Positions 33,311-44,279 of a DNA stretch of 64,000 nt are shown piece after piece (position 1 is the first letter of the stretch; each line of letters starts with the position of its first letter). Under the pieces are notes generated by a model, which did not search any database, had not been told where the DNA came from, and saw nothing but the letters and a program-made list of their open reading frames with translations. The stretch is from the NCBI GenBank assembly GCA_030068075.1, contig CM057844.1, positions 13,252,001 through 13,316,000 of the forward strand. Reading direction: 5' to 3'. The position numbers were made by a program, and so were the translations under genes. Origin of the DNA: Paguma larvata (taxonomy: Eukaryota > Chordata > Mammalia > Carnivora > Viverridae).

Positions 33311-33327
33311 AATAACTAGCTGACTGA

Positions 33328-33617
33328 ATATATGATGTTAACTTTAAGAGGACCTCAGGGTGATTATCAGAATAATAATATATAGTCCATATTTTTTATA
33401 TTGTTTATTTCTCTATATGGATTCTTGTGTGTGTGTTTTTTTAAATGATTGAGTCCTTACTCTCCAAAGATACATATTCCCTGTTTCCCAGTTTGTTCTT
33501 TTTTTCTCTTTGGTGATTCAGTCCCAAGGGAAGAGAATGTCTAAAACTGGAGATGGACTGATTGATAAAGTAACAGAGTAGAATGTGTACTTCGAACTGG
33601 GCTCTAGCATCTATTTC
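33328..33617. other. Unique-looking spacer
   Basis: Nothing recognised. Confidence 0.5.
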
Positions 33618-34075
33618 CATTCATCCATTCAGCAGATATTGACTGAACATATACTATATGCCACGAACTGTACTACATGCAAGGGATGTATTGGGGAATA
33701 CAATAACCAAATATCTCTGACCTGATGGAGCTTATATTCTGAAAGGGAAACCAACAAAAAATATAAACATAATAAGAAAATGATTTAGTATATTTGAAGG
33801 ATACACTAGAGTGGTCATGGGAGGTCTCAGTGAGCACTTGACTTCCAGGCAGAACTTGAATGAGTGTGAAGCCTTGCTCATGTATGTGGGAGGAGCATTC
33901 CAGACACAGGGAATAGCCAGGGCAAAGGCCTGAGGTGTGAGCATGCCAACTGTGCAGAGAGAGAGCAAGCCAGTGACCATTGCACAAGGGAAGAGTGATA
34001 GGAGTCAGTGATGCATAGAAGAAATGCAAAGTAGGTCACACAGATCCCTGCAGGCATTAAAAGAACTTTGATTTT
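33618..34075 (-). mobile_element. L2 LINE 3' portion
   Basis: The plus strand is the complement of L2: 'ttcattcatccattcagcagatattgactg', 'tgatggagcttatattctg', then 'gaggagcattccagacacagggaatagccagggcaaaggcctgagg'. The overlapping minus-strand frames of 66-118 codons are remnants or shadows of L2. Confidence 0.87.
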
Positions 34076-34349
34076 CACACAAGCTGATAATTTTTAAAAG
34101 GCAGTAAAACAATAGCTGTTGCTGTGCCATTCAACTAAATCATATTTCCTGATTGCTTCATATAAAAGGCTATTCCATTAAAAAACAGTATGTTAACACT
34201 ATTATTGATAATTACTTAATTACATTATTGTTTCTTAACATGATTGTTACCATATTTTTTCTTAGCTACACAATAGTAAAGTGCTATTATTGATGATAAA
34301 TACCAAAAGGAAAAATTATGAAATAAAAAATTAGAGGCTGAAAGATTGG
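34076..34349. other. AT-rich spacer
   Basis: Nothing recognised. Confidence 0.5.
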
Positions 34350-34548
34350 CTCTTTAATTTTTTGATTGTAATTGTGTTATTGAAATCTAGTTCACAGACC
34401 ATTCAATTCATACAATTAAAGTGCACAATTCAGCGGTTTTTAGTATATTTACAGAACTGTGCAACCATCATCAATGATCAGTTTTAGAACCTTTCCACCA
34501 CTCCCCCTCAAAAAAAAAATACTCATTATAATCAGTCCTCATTTCCCC
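34350..34548 (-). mobile_element. Ancient L1 3' fragment, part 1 (split by an LTR)
   Basis: Complement of the older L1 3' UTR: 'aaagtgcacaattcagcgg', 'gaactgtgcaaccatcatcaa', 'ccaccactccccctcaaaa'. The element resumes at 35001 after a 452-bp insertion. Confidence 0.85.
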
Positions 34549-35000
34549 TGTTAGCCTTAAAAATAAGAGTCGGTTACTTTACCAGCAAAAAATGAGTTTA
34601 TTTGGGAATAACAGAAAATTGCAATTCAGGACATGCAAGCTATGGCAAAACCATAGGCAAGAAATGAAAGAAAGGTTATTTTATGGAGAAAAAAGAGGAA
34701 GCTGGGAGGACTTGTTCTGAACAAAAATCGTTTGAGGGAAAACACTAGTTCATGGTGATGATCATTTCTCACTGGCTGAGTTGCAGGGATAGTCAGTTTC
34801 TTATAAGAGGTGGAATGTACATCTTTCCCTTTGGGGGCCTGTAATTAATGGTTATTTCCTGTTGAGATTCTTCTGTTGAAATCTATAGGTAACAATTCTT
34901 CCAGTAATTGACACTGAGTGGTAGGGCTTCCACTTCTAGCCTCTGGACTCTAGTGAGGTGTCCTTTTATTAACTTTACACACCTCTCACCCCTCTTTTCA
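34549..35000 (-). mobile_element. Apparent solo LTR of an endogenous retrovirus
   Basis: This 452-bp block interrupts an ancient L1 exactly. Read on the minus strand it begins TG and ends CA, with a TATA-like ATAAAATAA near 34677-34686, then an AATAAA polyadenylation-type signal (complement of 34597-34602) about 50 bases before the end. That is the layout of a complete LTR left after recombination removed the provirus. No internal gene is present. I see no clear 4-6 bp TSD, so decay or another origin remains possible. The retroviral family is not identified. Confidence 0.7.
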
Positions 35001-35330
35001 ACACCTAGGCAACCACTAATCTACTTTCTGTCTCTTTGGATTTTTCTATTCTACACACTTCACATAAATAGAATATGTGGACTTCGAGTCTGGCTTCGTT
35101 GCCTGTATCATGTTTTCCTTTTATTTTGAATAATATTCATTGTATAGCTCTACCCCCTTTTTGTATAGCCCCTGTTCAGTGGCTGATAGACATTTGGGGT
35201 TTTTGCACTTTTTGGCTCTTATGAATAATGCTGTTGTGAATATTTGTACATAAGTTTTTATGTGGACATGTGTTTCATTTCTTTTCAGTGTATATGTAGG
35301 AGTAGAATTCAATGGCCCTTAAAATCTATG
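35001..35330 (-). mobile_element. Ancient L1 3' fragment, part 2
   Basis: Continues the L1 broken at 34548: 'aggcaaccactaatctactttctgtctctttgg', 'cacataaatagaata', 'gtctggcttcgttgcctg' and 'tcttatgaataatgctgttgtgaatat', in the expected order. Confidence 0.87.
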
Positions 35331-35550
35331 GTAAGGGACTACTAATATTGCTAAAATGAATTGATAACTTTTAAATCTGGATTGATCAATCAATTAGTAA
35401 ATAACTACTAAGTTAAAGAATGAATTAGGGAAAAATCAGATTAGGAGAAACCCTCAAAATTGATCTACATATCAAAACAAGTAGATTTGCTAATGATGCT
35501 TTTCAAGACTAGATAGGTTTTGTGCAGAATTGTACAGAAACGTTGGGGGA
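35331..35550. other. Unique-looking spacer
   Basis: Nothing recognised. Confidence 0.5.
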
Positions 35551-35680
35551 CATACACACAATACACACACACACACACATACACACATATACACATATAT
35601 ATATTCATTATATATACACACATATATAATATGTATATATATATTCACACACACGTATATATATATATATTCATTCATTC
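35551..35680. repeat. Compound CA/TA microsatellite
   Basis: Blocks of (CA)n, (TA)n and mixtures, ending in (ATTC)n. The Tyr/Ile/His-rich frames across it are artefacts. Confidence 0.95.
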
Positions 35681-36909
35681 CACCATAGAACTAAAGCAAA
35701 TAGAGAAGAGGGGTTTTCTTGACCACTGAAGCATTTCGTTTTTTTAAGTGAGTTTGCAGAAGACAAGACATAATTTGTGGTGGCCAGTGAGCTGGCAACA
35801 CTGACCAATGCTGTCACATTACCAGGCAGATGATGGCCATCTCTAGAAGGGTCATGAGTTGGAACAACAAAGCTCCATAGGGAAATACTCATCAAACCAT
35901 AAGTACCCCAAGTGCCCCTATGAGTGCACTGAAGAAGCATGAACCAAGAAGGCTTAGGGGACTTAAAATCTAGTTGAGAAACAAAATTATTAGAGGTCGA
36001 AGCCCTCTTTGGATGTCAGGAATTGTATGCGAAGTCTGAAATAATTTTTATCTGAGGGTAATGGTGCCAGCTTGTTCTTAAAAGCATAATTCACTCTGCC
36101 CTAAACTGCTTCTTTCTCCTGAAATCCTCCCAGGGCCTTGAGGTTTCCCACCACCAGGAATGCTCATAGCAGAAGATGACTGACACCCAGGGAGTTTGGG
36201 AACTGAGGAGGTGAGGAGATCTTGGCCACAGAAGTCTGACTGTCCTGCTTTTGTGGTCTTGAGTCAGACTCCAGTGTGCGTGTGGTGAGAGTGCTGTGGT
36301 CTAATAGGTCATACCCTCCAGCATGTCTGACTCAGGGTGATGAGTGTCCCCTACTATGCTCAGTGAGAGTGAAGCTAGCCCCCACTCACCCAATTGGAGG
36401 CAGAGGCAGGGGTGGCTGCTGGCCTCAGAGCAGGAGGGTGGGGCAATGGAGGAGTCCAGGGACTGACTGCGGATGGCCAGAGCTGACCAGTTCCAAAGGG
36501 GATGTTTACCCAACAAGACCTGAGGCCCCACATCTCATCTCTGCCATTTCTACCCCCTTCTAGGGTGTATTTCCAGAGACCAGCAATCTATAAAGTAGAC
36601 AAAGCAGCTTTTTTTTTTCTGTCTCTTGCTGCAGTACAGCTTGTATACTCTTAAAATTGTCCAGGGATGTGAAGGGTCCAAGTTTTCTGTTCAACTGCCA
36701 TTAACAAAATCAGAAGCGGTGAGGTACAGGTTGCAATCTCCCTATTAAAAACTTTTCTCACTGCATTGAAATCTCTCTCTTTAAAGAAGAGCCTCACTCA
36801 TACTGGTCACACCTCTCTGAAATTCTCCTTGCCACTAAAGCTTTATAAAGAATGGAGGAGATGAATGGAAAGTCTTTCAGAGCTCCCTTTTCTTTCCTTT
36901 TTTCTCTCT
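35681..36909. other. Non-coding interval, GC-richer centre
   Basis: The part around 36270-36560 is GC-richer but CpG-poor, so it is not a CpG island. Frames of 76 and 95 codons lie on opposite strands of the same stretch and show no motif. Confidence 0.5.
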
Positions 36910-37035
36910 GAACTGAACATCATGAAGTTTGAGAGCTAAAAAGGATCTTACATTTTATCTCATACAATCTTCTCATTTTCTGGGTAAAACTGAAGCCCAG
37001 GAGAGTTGAAGTGACTAGAGTAAGGCCAAAGAACA
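36910..37035 (-). mobile_element. Possible MIR-type remnant
   Basis: 'ctcattttctgggtaaaactgaagcccaggagagttgaagtgact' matches the complement of the MIR-type core 'gatgaggaaactgaggcccag'. Ends uncertain. Confidence 0.45.
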
Positions 37036-38189
37036 GAGCAGGGCTTGGAACTCTCCGCTCCTGCCCACCCTACCCCTCCCCAAGTCACTAGTCTTTCCAC
37101 ATACCACAGTCAGCCAAGAAAATGGATCAGTGGCAGAATCCTCAGAAAATATTTGCCCTGGGTTTCCAAGGTTGCCTCATCCTTGCTTCTCTTTTCTCAC
37201 TCTTCCCTCTGCCAGAGCATGAGGTAGCTAAGAACGACAATGACCACATTTTGTAGTTAATTTTGATGGCTTGTTCTAAGGTTTGTTGACTCATTAGTAT
37301 ATTGTTGAAAAAGAAAAATTTTTCCTTGCAGGAATACTGAAAGCTATAGGCAACTTTCTAGTATCATAACAAAGTATTGTAACATAGCAAAATAGGGGGT
37401 GTCATTCTAAATCAGTGCTAAAGGAACAGTGCCTTCTAGGCACAACTTATGGAGTCACTCTGTTGTGTGTTAATACACACTGATCAGTCGCTTACTGAAA
37501 CAAAAAAGCCTTGATCTGTAGAATTTACTGATTTCCGTGGCGTATGTATTTCCACTATGGCCAACCTCAGCGGATTAGTGTGGTTTTGCTGAACTCAAGT
37601 AGGGAAAAGATATACACAATTGACATAAGTAACCTCAAAAGCACAAATAATAAGTTAATTGGGACATGATTCATTTTGAGTATGTACTACCTTTGTTTTT
37701 AATGTTCCTTGTTTCACTGTAAATTCTTAAGTTTAATTTTTAATACTAAGTTTATTAAAAAACTGACTTAAAAAATGCTGAACATTGAACAACTAACTGT
37801 CACCGACAGGTGCAGGCCGGCTTTAGCACAGCACTGGAATCACCTGCTCCAGACTTTGTTGACTTAATTGAGTAACCTGCAGGGCTGCCTTCATGGGAAT
37901 ATGTAAACACAAACCATACATAAACTAAGGACTCTTGGCCTCTTTGTTTTTATTCATAAAGTTACTGGCCCTCATTAAAACTGTTCTTCCCTGGAAAAGA
38001 GGCAACAAACAATAGGCAGAAGTAAAAACTGTGGTTCTAGAAACAATCTATCTCACTGCTTCCATCCAGTTTGGTTATTTACATGCCACACCTCAGCTCT
38101 AAGTGTGCTAATAACAAGGAATAGATAGGATCTATTCTCTTGTGACTGAGTCTTATCAATGAGTGAAAGCACAGGCATCATACATTCTA
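37036..38189. other. Unique-looking non-coding sequence
   Basis: No gene or repeat recognised. The block 37800-38000 is more even in composition than its flanks but has no motif that I can defend. Confidence 0.5.
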
Positions 38190-38350
38190 AAATCTTCATA
38201 CATTCTCTCATCTAGTTCTGACAACAGTTTCTTCCCATTTTAGAGAAGAGTAATTTGAGGCTTTGTAAGTTGAATTAACCAAAATTGTAGCTATTAAAAA
38301 TCCAGGCTAGAATTTAAACCCAAGGCACTTTGATTTAGGCTAAAGTGTTA
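38190..38350 (-). mobile_element. MIR-like SINE remnant
   Basis: Complement of MIR: 'cattctctcatctagttctgacaac', 'cccattttagagaagagtaatttgaggc' and 'ccaggctagaatttaaaccca'. Confidence 0.65.
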
Positions 38351-38534
38351 TTCAAGAGATTGAGGGTGAATAAGAACCTAAAATAATTCTTACAAGGACC
38401 AAAGACAAAGACATTGTGAAAACTGCTATTCATGAGAATTGGACTTAAAGTCATGATGCAGTCAAAGCTGTCATTAAAGTAGAATAATAGCATTATGAAG
38501 CTATAATGTGGCCAGGGAAGATTGAGAGAGAGTA
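38351..38534. other. Unique-looking spacer
   Basis: Nothing recognised. Confidence 0.5.
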
Positions 38535-38960
38535 TCAGTTATCTATTGTCATGGCAGTGCTGTAATAAACAGCCATAAAACCTCAGTAGCATTCAACAAT
38601 AACTATGTTCAAATATCTCAAATCAACTCCAGGTAGCTTATCTCCAATGGTCTTTGCCTGGGATTGCTCCCATGCGTAGGGTTAGTGTGGCTGTTACCTA
38701 ACCCATGATGACTTTGGCTGGAGTGATTTGGCTGTGCTTTAGATTTTCCTTATCTTTCAAGAGGTTAACCAGGGCATGTTCTCATGATGACAGCATAGGC
38801 ACAGAGCATAAGCATAAACATAAGACCTCTTGAGAATTGGCTTAGATCTGGTATGCTATCTCTTGTGCTACTTTCTATTAGCTAAAGCAAATCACAAGGA
38901 CACCCAGCCTATTTTCAAGGGTTAATAATAATGGAGTTTAGAGTGAGAGGAACTAGAAAG
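38535..38960 (-). mobile_element. Ancient LTR-like repeat (MaLR-like family)
   Basis: Starts 'cagttatctattgtcatggcagtgctgtaataaacagcc' and continues with 'ttagctaaagcaaatcacaagg' near the end, paralleling the copy at 29295-29770. Strongly diverged. Confidence 0.5.
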
Positions 38961-38985
38961 TCACATGGTAAAGGGCATTGGAATA

Positions 38986-39083
38986 GAAAGAGGTAAAAAG
39001 AAAAAAAAAAAGAGGTAAAAGAAAAGAGGTAAAGAATTGGACCATTAAGGCAATGTATCAATGTATCAATGTATCAATCAAGA
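38986..39083. repeat. Complex tandem repeats
   Basis: 'agaggtaa' occurs four times between 38989 and 39086, mixed with a pure A-run at 39002-39012, and 'caatgtat' is repeated three times in tandem at about 39052-39077. Confidence 0.8.
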
Positions 39084-40131
39084 GGTAAGTAGGGAAATCA
39101 GTGGAGAATGTGGAGTGATCGCCTCCTGTAGCTCGTACACTAACATACTTCATGAACTCTGTTCCCTGCTACTTACTTTTAACCAGACTATGACTAGTAC
39201 TGGGCCATCAGCATGATACCTTGAAAGGATTCATGAATGTTGAGTTCTGGCCTACATCAACCTCTTATTAACTGAATGTCTAGATCACTGATCACTGATC
39301 TGGTGTTGAAGCTCTGAACTCTACCATCTGCAACTGTATCATGAGGGCTTTGCTGCTGACTGCATGTACTTATTCTTATTCTTATTCTCTAAATAAGACT
39401 CTAAATTGTGAACATGTGAAAAGGGTTTTGAGCAGGACTACATGCCTGAATTCTCCATTATGGTCAGTCAATAACCCCCTTTTCCTTCTTTCCATGTATC
39501 TTGTCTGCCCTTCCACATCTTCTTTCTCCCTTCATTGGCCAACTCCTCTGCCCATTGAAGCTAATATATATGGACTATATCCAAAAGCTTCAATGCCCAC
39601 TGGCTTCCAGCTGGTATGACTAAAGAGGAAGGCCCAGGAGGCCTAAGAGGAGGTGGAGAATTAGGTCAGGGTATTTATGCCCCTGATTCTCTCCTTGTGA
39701 GGTCACCTTGGCTTTCTGAGCCTTTTGAACTGACCTAAATGAGTCACTCTTGCTCTCCTTCCAGATGCTGGAAACCATTCTCTCCCTTCATTCTTCTTGG
39801 CCTAGGCATGACAATAGCCCCAGGTTTCTGCATCATCACTACTGTTCCCTCAACATGTTACTTACATCTTTATAACTCATCCCTTTATCAATAACTAAAC
39901 TTCAATTTTCCTAATTTGAGATTGCCTTCTGTTTCCTTTAAGAATCTCACTTGATATACTCTCACATATAGAAAGTATTCTCCAAGAGAAATGATCTAAG
40001 ATTCCATCCTATCATGTGTCCTGCTCAAAATGCTGAATATCCATATGATACACAACAGTTATTTGATGTCCAAATATAGTCTCTCTTAGTCCAAAATATT
40101 ATGAACTAAACATGTTTTCTGCTCGCCCATT
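39084..40131. other. Non-coding interval, no gene recognised
   Basis: Short repeats include 'gatcact' twice near 39283-39297 and (TTATTC)n at 39368-39389. The 92-codon frame at 39341-39619 has no known motif. Confidence 0.5.
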
Positions 40132-40301
40132 AGGAGTGCCTGGGTGGCTCAGTTGGTTTTAAGCGGCTGACTTCAGCTCAGGTCAGGATCTCATGGTTTA
40201 TGAGTTTGAGCCCCACTCCAGCCTCCGTGCTGACAGCTCAGAGCCTGTAGCCTGCTTCAGATTCTGTGTCCCCCTCTCTCTTTGTCCCATCACTGCACTC
40301 A

Positions 40302-40333
<32 letters not shown>

Positions 40334-40381
40334 TTCTATCTCTCTCTCTAAAATAGACATTTAATTTTTTTTAAAAAAAAG
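40132..40381 (+). mobile_element. Feline-type tRNA-derived SINE with expanded CT tract
   Basis: Head 'aggagtgcctgggtggctcagttgg', feline block 'gctgacagctcagagcctgtagcctgcttc', then a long (CT)n/CTTT tract at about 40296-40350 and a T/A-rich tail. No TSD is clear. Confidence 0.94.
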
Positions 40382-41397
40382 GTTAACCATAATAAATAGG
40401 AATAATGGAAGACACGTAGTAGCCATTTGTCTACTCTCTCTGGGATACTTTTAAGGATCTGGTGATGCAAAATATTACTTGATTAAACACTTATTCTGTT
40501 CTCTGGGAGACTCCTTACACATTGTTCTCCAACATCCTTGGATCTCTTTCCAGGATATTCTTATTTCTCCATTATATTCTTTGGCCACATTTAATGGGCA
40601 CTGGGGAATATGCTGCCCTTTGAGCCTGCACAACTTTTGTCAGGCTGCTTCCTGACCATGAATTATTGGGAGACCAGAGTTGTTTTAAACTTCAGTAGTC
40701 ACCAGACACTTTTAGATAGGATTTATAAATCTTTGGCAGTAAAATTTTCTCAACAATTCTGTAGGCCTCTAATTCATTTGCTTCCAATAAGTTCTGTATA
40801 TCAGTAATCACACTTACAGTTCTCTTAAATACAGCCTAAATTGCCTATTTCCTTGCCTTCTCAGCATAAGCCATCTAGCTTTTTATTTACTGAGGCTACT
40901 GGCTCTAGTTAGAAGATCACACTTAACAAACAAACAAGTAAACAAGAACAACAACAACAAACTCTTTGCTTTAAAAGATCTTATTGATAAAACTGTCAAT
41001 AAAAACCCCTTTAAATCCTAACCCATGTGGTTAACGGTTTAAAATCCAGCTTTTCTCAGAGTGAAGGGCCCCCAATTTCTACACTATTACTATGTCCTTC
41101 AATTCTACATATGCACCAATCAGTTCTCTCTGAAATCACCCTTTTAAATCTTTGACCCTTGGCAAATCTAGATAAAGAAAAGCAATAGCAAAACTAAGGT
41201 TCTATTTATCAGTGTCTTTCCTGAGTTTCTGGCTTAGAACCAAATGGTCTGGTACCAAGTAAGCTTTCTCAGATGTTAGTTTTACCAAATATTTTATTCC
41301 TGAGAAACATGGATTGCCATGTTTGTAATTTCTGATATTTCATTACTATGTACCAACAGTCACTAAACCAAAGCGTCATATTTTAGGTTCTGAGGTA
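40382..41397. other. AT-rich non-coding sequence
   Basis: Contains an A-rich (CAA)n tract at about 40927-40962. No gene or repeat family recognised. Confidence 0.5.
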
Positions 41398-41438
41398 TGT
41401 CTTAGTCAGTTGGGGTTGCTATAACAAAATACCATGGG

Positions 41439-41450
41439 CTAGGTGGCTTA
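41439..41450. repeat. Target-site duplication, left copy, of the nested SINE
   Basis: CTAGGTGGCTTA here and CTAAGTGGCTTA at 41559-41570, one mismatch in 12, exactly flank the SINE inside the LTR. Confidence 0.88.
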
Positions 41451-41558
41451 TATATTTTCTTTTGTTTTATGAGGCTTCACACCAACATGGGGCTTGAACT
41501 CACGACCCTGAGATTAAGGGTCGCATGCATTACTGACTGAGCCAGCCAGCTGCCCCGA
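41451..41558 (-). mobile_element. Short carnivore tRNA-derived SINE nested in an LTR
   Basis: About 108 bases. The complement carries 'gggcttgaactcacgaccctgagattaagggtcgcatgc' and a head 'gagccagccagctgcccc'. It lacks the feline-specific middle block and CT tract, so it belongs to an older general carnivore SINE type, like the one at 43001. Confidence 0.92.
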
Positions 41559-41898
41559 CTAAGTGGCTTAAACGAAGAAATTTATTTCTCACGGTTCTGG
41601 AGAATGGAAGTCTAAGATTAGGGTACGAGCATGGTTAGGTTCTGGCGAGAACCCTCTTCCGGATCACAGACTTCTGACTGTTTCTTGTATTCTTACATGA
41701 TAGAGTGCACAGAGAGGAAGCAAGTGTTCTCCTGACTCATAATTATAAGGTCACTAATCCCATTCATGAGGGCTCTACCCTCGTGACCTCATCTAATCCT
41801 AATTATTTCCCAAAAGTCCCACCTCCTAATACTGTCACATTGGAGGGTAGAGTTTTGACATACAAATTTGGGGGTACACAAGCATTCAGTTCATAACT

Positions 41899-42639
41899 GT
41901 GTTAACACTACTGTTAACAATTCTGACATTAGTATAGTGCTACGCTGTGTTGTTGTTACAAATTAATCCTAAAACCACAGTTTATTACCATGGCAGAGCT
42001 TTATTACTCATGCTATATGTCCAGCAAAGATGTTCATCACATACCACCCCATGGTGGCATAGCAAAGGAACAAAATAAATGGAACACTCTCTACTAGCTC
42101 TTAATACCTGACAAAAGTGATACTCATCACTTGTATATACATATCATCAATCAAAACACCTCAGATATGGTTGAGGCAAGGTGGGGAAGTGTGTGGAAAT
42201 TCCATGAGCACCTCCACTTTTATCACATTTGCCTAAGGCACACCAACACTTTCAAATAGCCTATGACATAGTTTACATCCTTCTATAACACAGCAACTTC
42301 TATATTTTTCAGTACTAATTGCCTATTTAATATCAATTAGATGATATTGAACATTTTACACAAGAATATCACTAATAAGAGGGAGAACAAAGAACTATAG
42401 CAATTGTCTCTGTGAAGTGGGTGTCTGATTTTCAGGAAGTAGTGAACTAACTAACCATCAGGGCTTATTTCTGATTCTTTACCAAGATTTACAAAGCTGT
42501 GTTGACACTTCCCACATCGTCTCCCACACCATATTGGGGGTGGGGGGAATAATATTAAAAATAATAACCAGTTCAGCATGGGGACTAGCCAGTCAGAACA
42601 GATGTGGCCCTATCGGAATGGATGCTGGTGGTAAACAGC
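41899..42639. other. Unique-looking non-coding sequence
   Basis: Nothing recognised; a short G-run lies at 42536-42546. Confidence 0.5.
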
Positions 42640-43000
42640 TGCTGTGTTTATGCCTGCGTGTGCCGGTGGTTATCATCCTGGCTGTCCTCCCAAGCACCAG
42701 CTGCATTCTTCAACATGCCAGACTTCGGCATATCCACCTTGCCTTTGCACGAACTGTGCCCCAGCCTGGAATTCTCTTCTGGAGAAACTCCTCTGGTCCT
42801 TTTTCATGTCTGAGTTCCAATATGATTTCTCTGGGGAGGACTCACAGTTGCCTCCTCCCAGCTCTTTGTTTTCCCCTCCTGTTTTTGACAGAGTGCTGCA
42901 TCCACCTTCTGTTATAATAATCATTATGCCATGCTACTATTAAAAATTTTTATGTCTTGTCACCCTCACTAGACTCTGAGCTCCTCAAAAAAATCATAAT
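42640..43000 (+). mobile_element. L2 LINE 3' portion
   Basis: Ordered L2-like blocks: 'cttgcctttgcacgaactgtgccccagcctggaattctcttc', 'tttttcatgtctgagttcc' and 'cttgtcaccctcactagactctgagctcctc'. Three overlapping plus-strand frames (up to 127 codons) lie over it and are not host genes. Confidence 0.7.
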
Positions 43001-43107
43001 GGGGCATCTGGCAGGCTACTCAGAGGATCGCACAACTCTTGATCTCAGGGTTGTGGGTTCAAGCCCCTCATTGGGTATAGAGATTACTAAAAAAAATTAA
43101 TTTAAAT
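43001..43107 (+). mobile_element. Short carnivore tRNA-derived SINE
   Basis: Starts 'ggggcatctggcaggctac' and carries 'gcacaactcttgatctcagggttgtgggttcaagcccc' and 'ggtatagagattac' before an A/T-rich tail. This is the older short type without the feline block. A second SINE has landed in its tail. Confidence 0.9.
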
Positions 43108-43115
43108 AATAATAG

Positions 43116-43330
43116 GTGTGGCTGGGTGGCTCAGTCAATTTAGCATCCAGCTTCAGCTCAGTTAATGATCTCATGGTTTGTGGGTTCGAGCCCATCGGGC
43201 TCTGTGCTAACAGCTCAGAGCCTGGAGCCTGCTTCAGATTCTGTGTCTCCCTCTCATGCTCTTCTCCCTCTCTTGCTCCCTCTCTCCCTCTCTCTCTATC
43301 TCAAAAATTATAAATATTATTCTTTAAAAA
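43116..43330 (+). mobile_element. Feline-type tRNA-derived SINE inserted in the tail of another SINE
   Basis: Head 'gtgtggctgggtggctcag', feline block and a C/T-rich tract 'ctctcatgctcttctccctctc'. Candidate TSD AATAATAG at 43108-43115 and 43331-43338. Confidence 0.93.
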
Positions 43331-43344
43331 AATAATAGTAACAA

Positions 43345-43500
43345 TAATGATAGATTATATTTATTGAGTATATACTATGTCCTATTCTAAGTGCTTTATA
43401 TGCATTAATAAATTTAATCCTCAATAGAACTCTCTTATTATCTCCATTTTACAGATGAGGAAACTAAGGCATAGTGAAGTCATTTGCTTGTCCAAGCTTA
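43345..43500 (-). mobile_element. MIR SINE remnant
   Basis: Complement of MIR is well preserved: 'tatttattgagtatatactatgtcctattctaagtgctttatatgc' then 'tctccattttacagatgaggaaactaaggca'. Confidence 0.85.
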
Positions 43501-44279
43501 ATTTTGTCATCCTGGGCACTACCATACCCTCACACACATGAGGCTATTGAATAAATGGATTCCTACTGCCTTTACACTTTTCTTTCTTTTTCCTCATTTA
43601 TTGTGTGAGCCTTATCTCATTATCATGTCTCCTCTGAGTGAGACTGCTTCTGAGATGTGCCCACTTAAGAAACTCTTGCTACAGGTTGTATCCTATTATT
43701 CAATTTAAGTTTCAGTCTTGATATCTGGCTTTCTCAGTGAAACTCTTAGTACAGAAACCATGTATTCTATATATTTTTAATACTGCTTATTACAGAACTC
43801 ACCAGTAACAAGGAGTTCCAAACAGTGCTTGTTAACTGATCAATTAGGAATGATTTGAACTTCTGACATTTTTGCTTGGGATTAGCACCAATAGTATATA
43901 TCTAATCCCTACACAGAACTCATGGTCACAGCAGAATTTTATACAAGCTGGAAAATTGGTTTTGTACCTCATCCTCCTGAAAGTCATATTGGGAATGAGC
44001 CTCCTGGGCCTCACACAGAGGGGCAGCAGATATCCCCCATAATACAAATCACTTCTTGATATGATGCAGGAAGATGCTGGAAAATCTGATAATCATTTGA
44101 ATTTCAAAAGGGAATGCAGAGTATGGATGCATAAAGTAAGATTAGTGCAATCTATAAAAACCCAAGCCTAATAAACAGGCTTAAAAACATAGAGGTGTAT
44201 ATTTTTCCTTCACATTTATAATTTTTGGACATACTTGATTCCTAAAATTATAGTATGATGCTCCATCATGTCAGAGACT
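43501..44279. other. Unique-looking non-coding sequence
   Basis: Nothing recognised. Confidence 0.5.

Larger units (their letters stand above)
41398..41898 (-). mobile_element. MaLR LTR (MST/MLT1-like) split by a SINE
   Basis: On the plus strand the complement of a MaLR LTR is clear: 'tgtcttagtcagttggggttgctataacaaaataccatggg', then after the SINE 'aagaaatttatttctcacggttctggag', 'cccattcatgagggctctaccctcgtgacctcat' and 'cccacctcctaatactgtcacattggag'. LTR only; no internal region is seen alongside. Confidence 0.9.

Noticed and set aside
36276..36563. GC-rich stretch considered as a CpG island or exon
   Set aside because: CpG dinucleotides are rare despite the GC content, and the open frames on both strands are motif-free.
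42534..42943. Three overlapping plus-strand frames of 69-127 codons and one minus-strand frame of 83 codons
   Set aside because: They lie over an L2 3' remnant and occur in several frames at once, which is typical of chance openings in a GC-balanced repeat.
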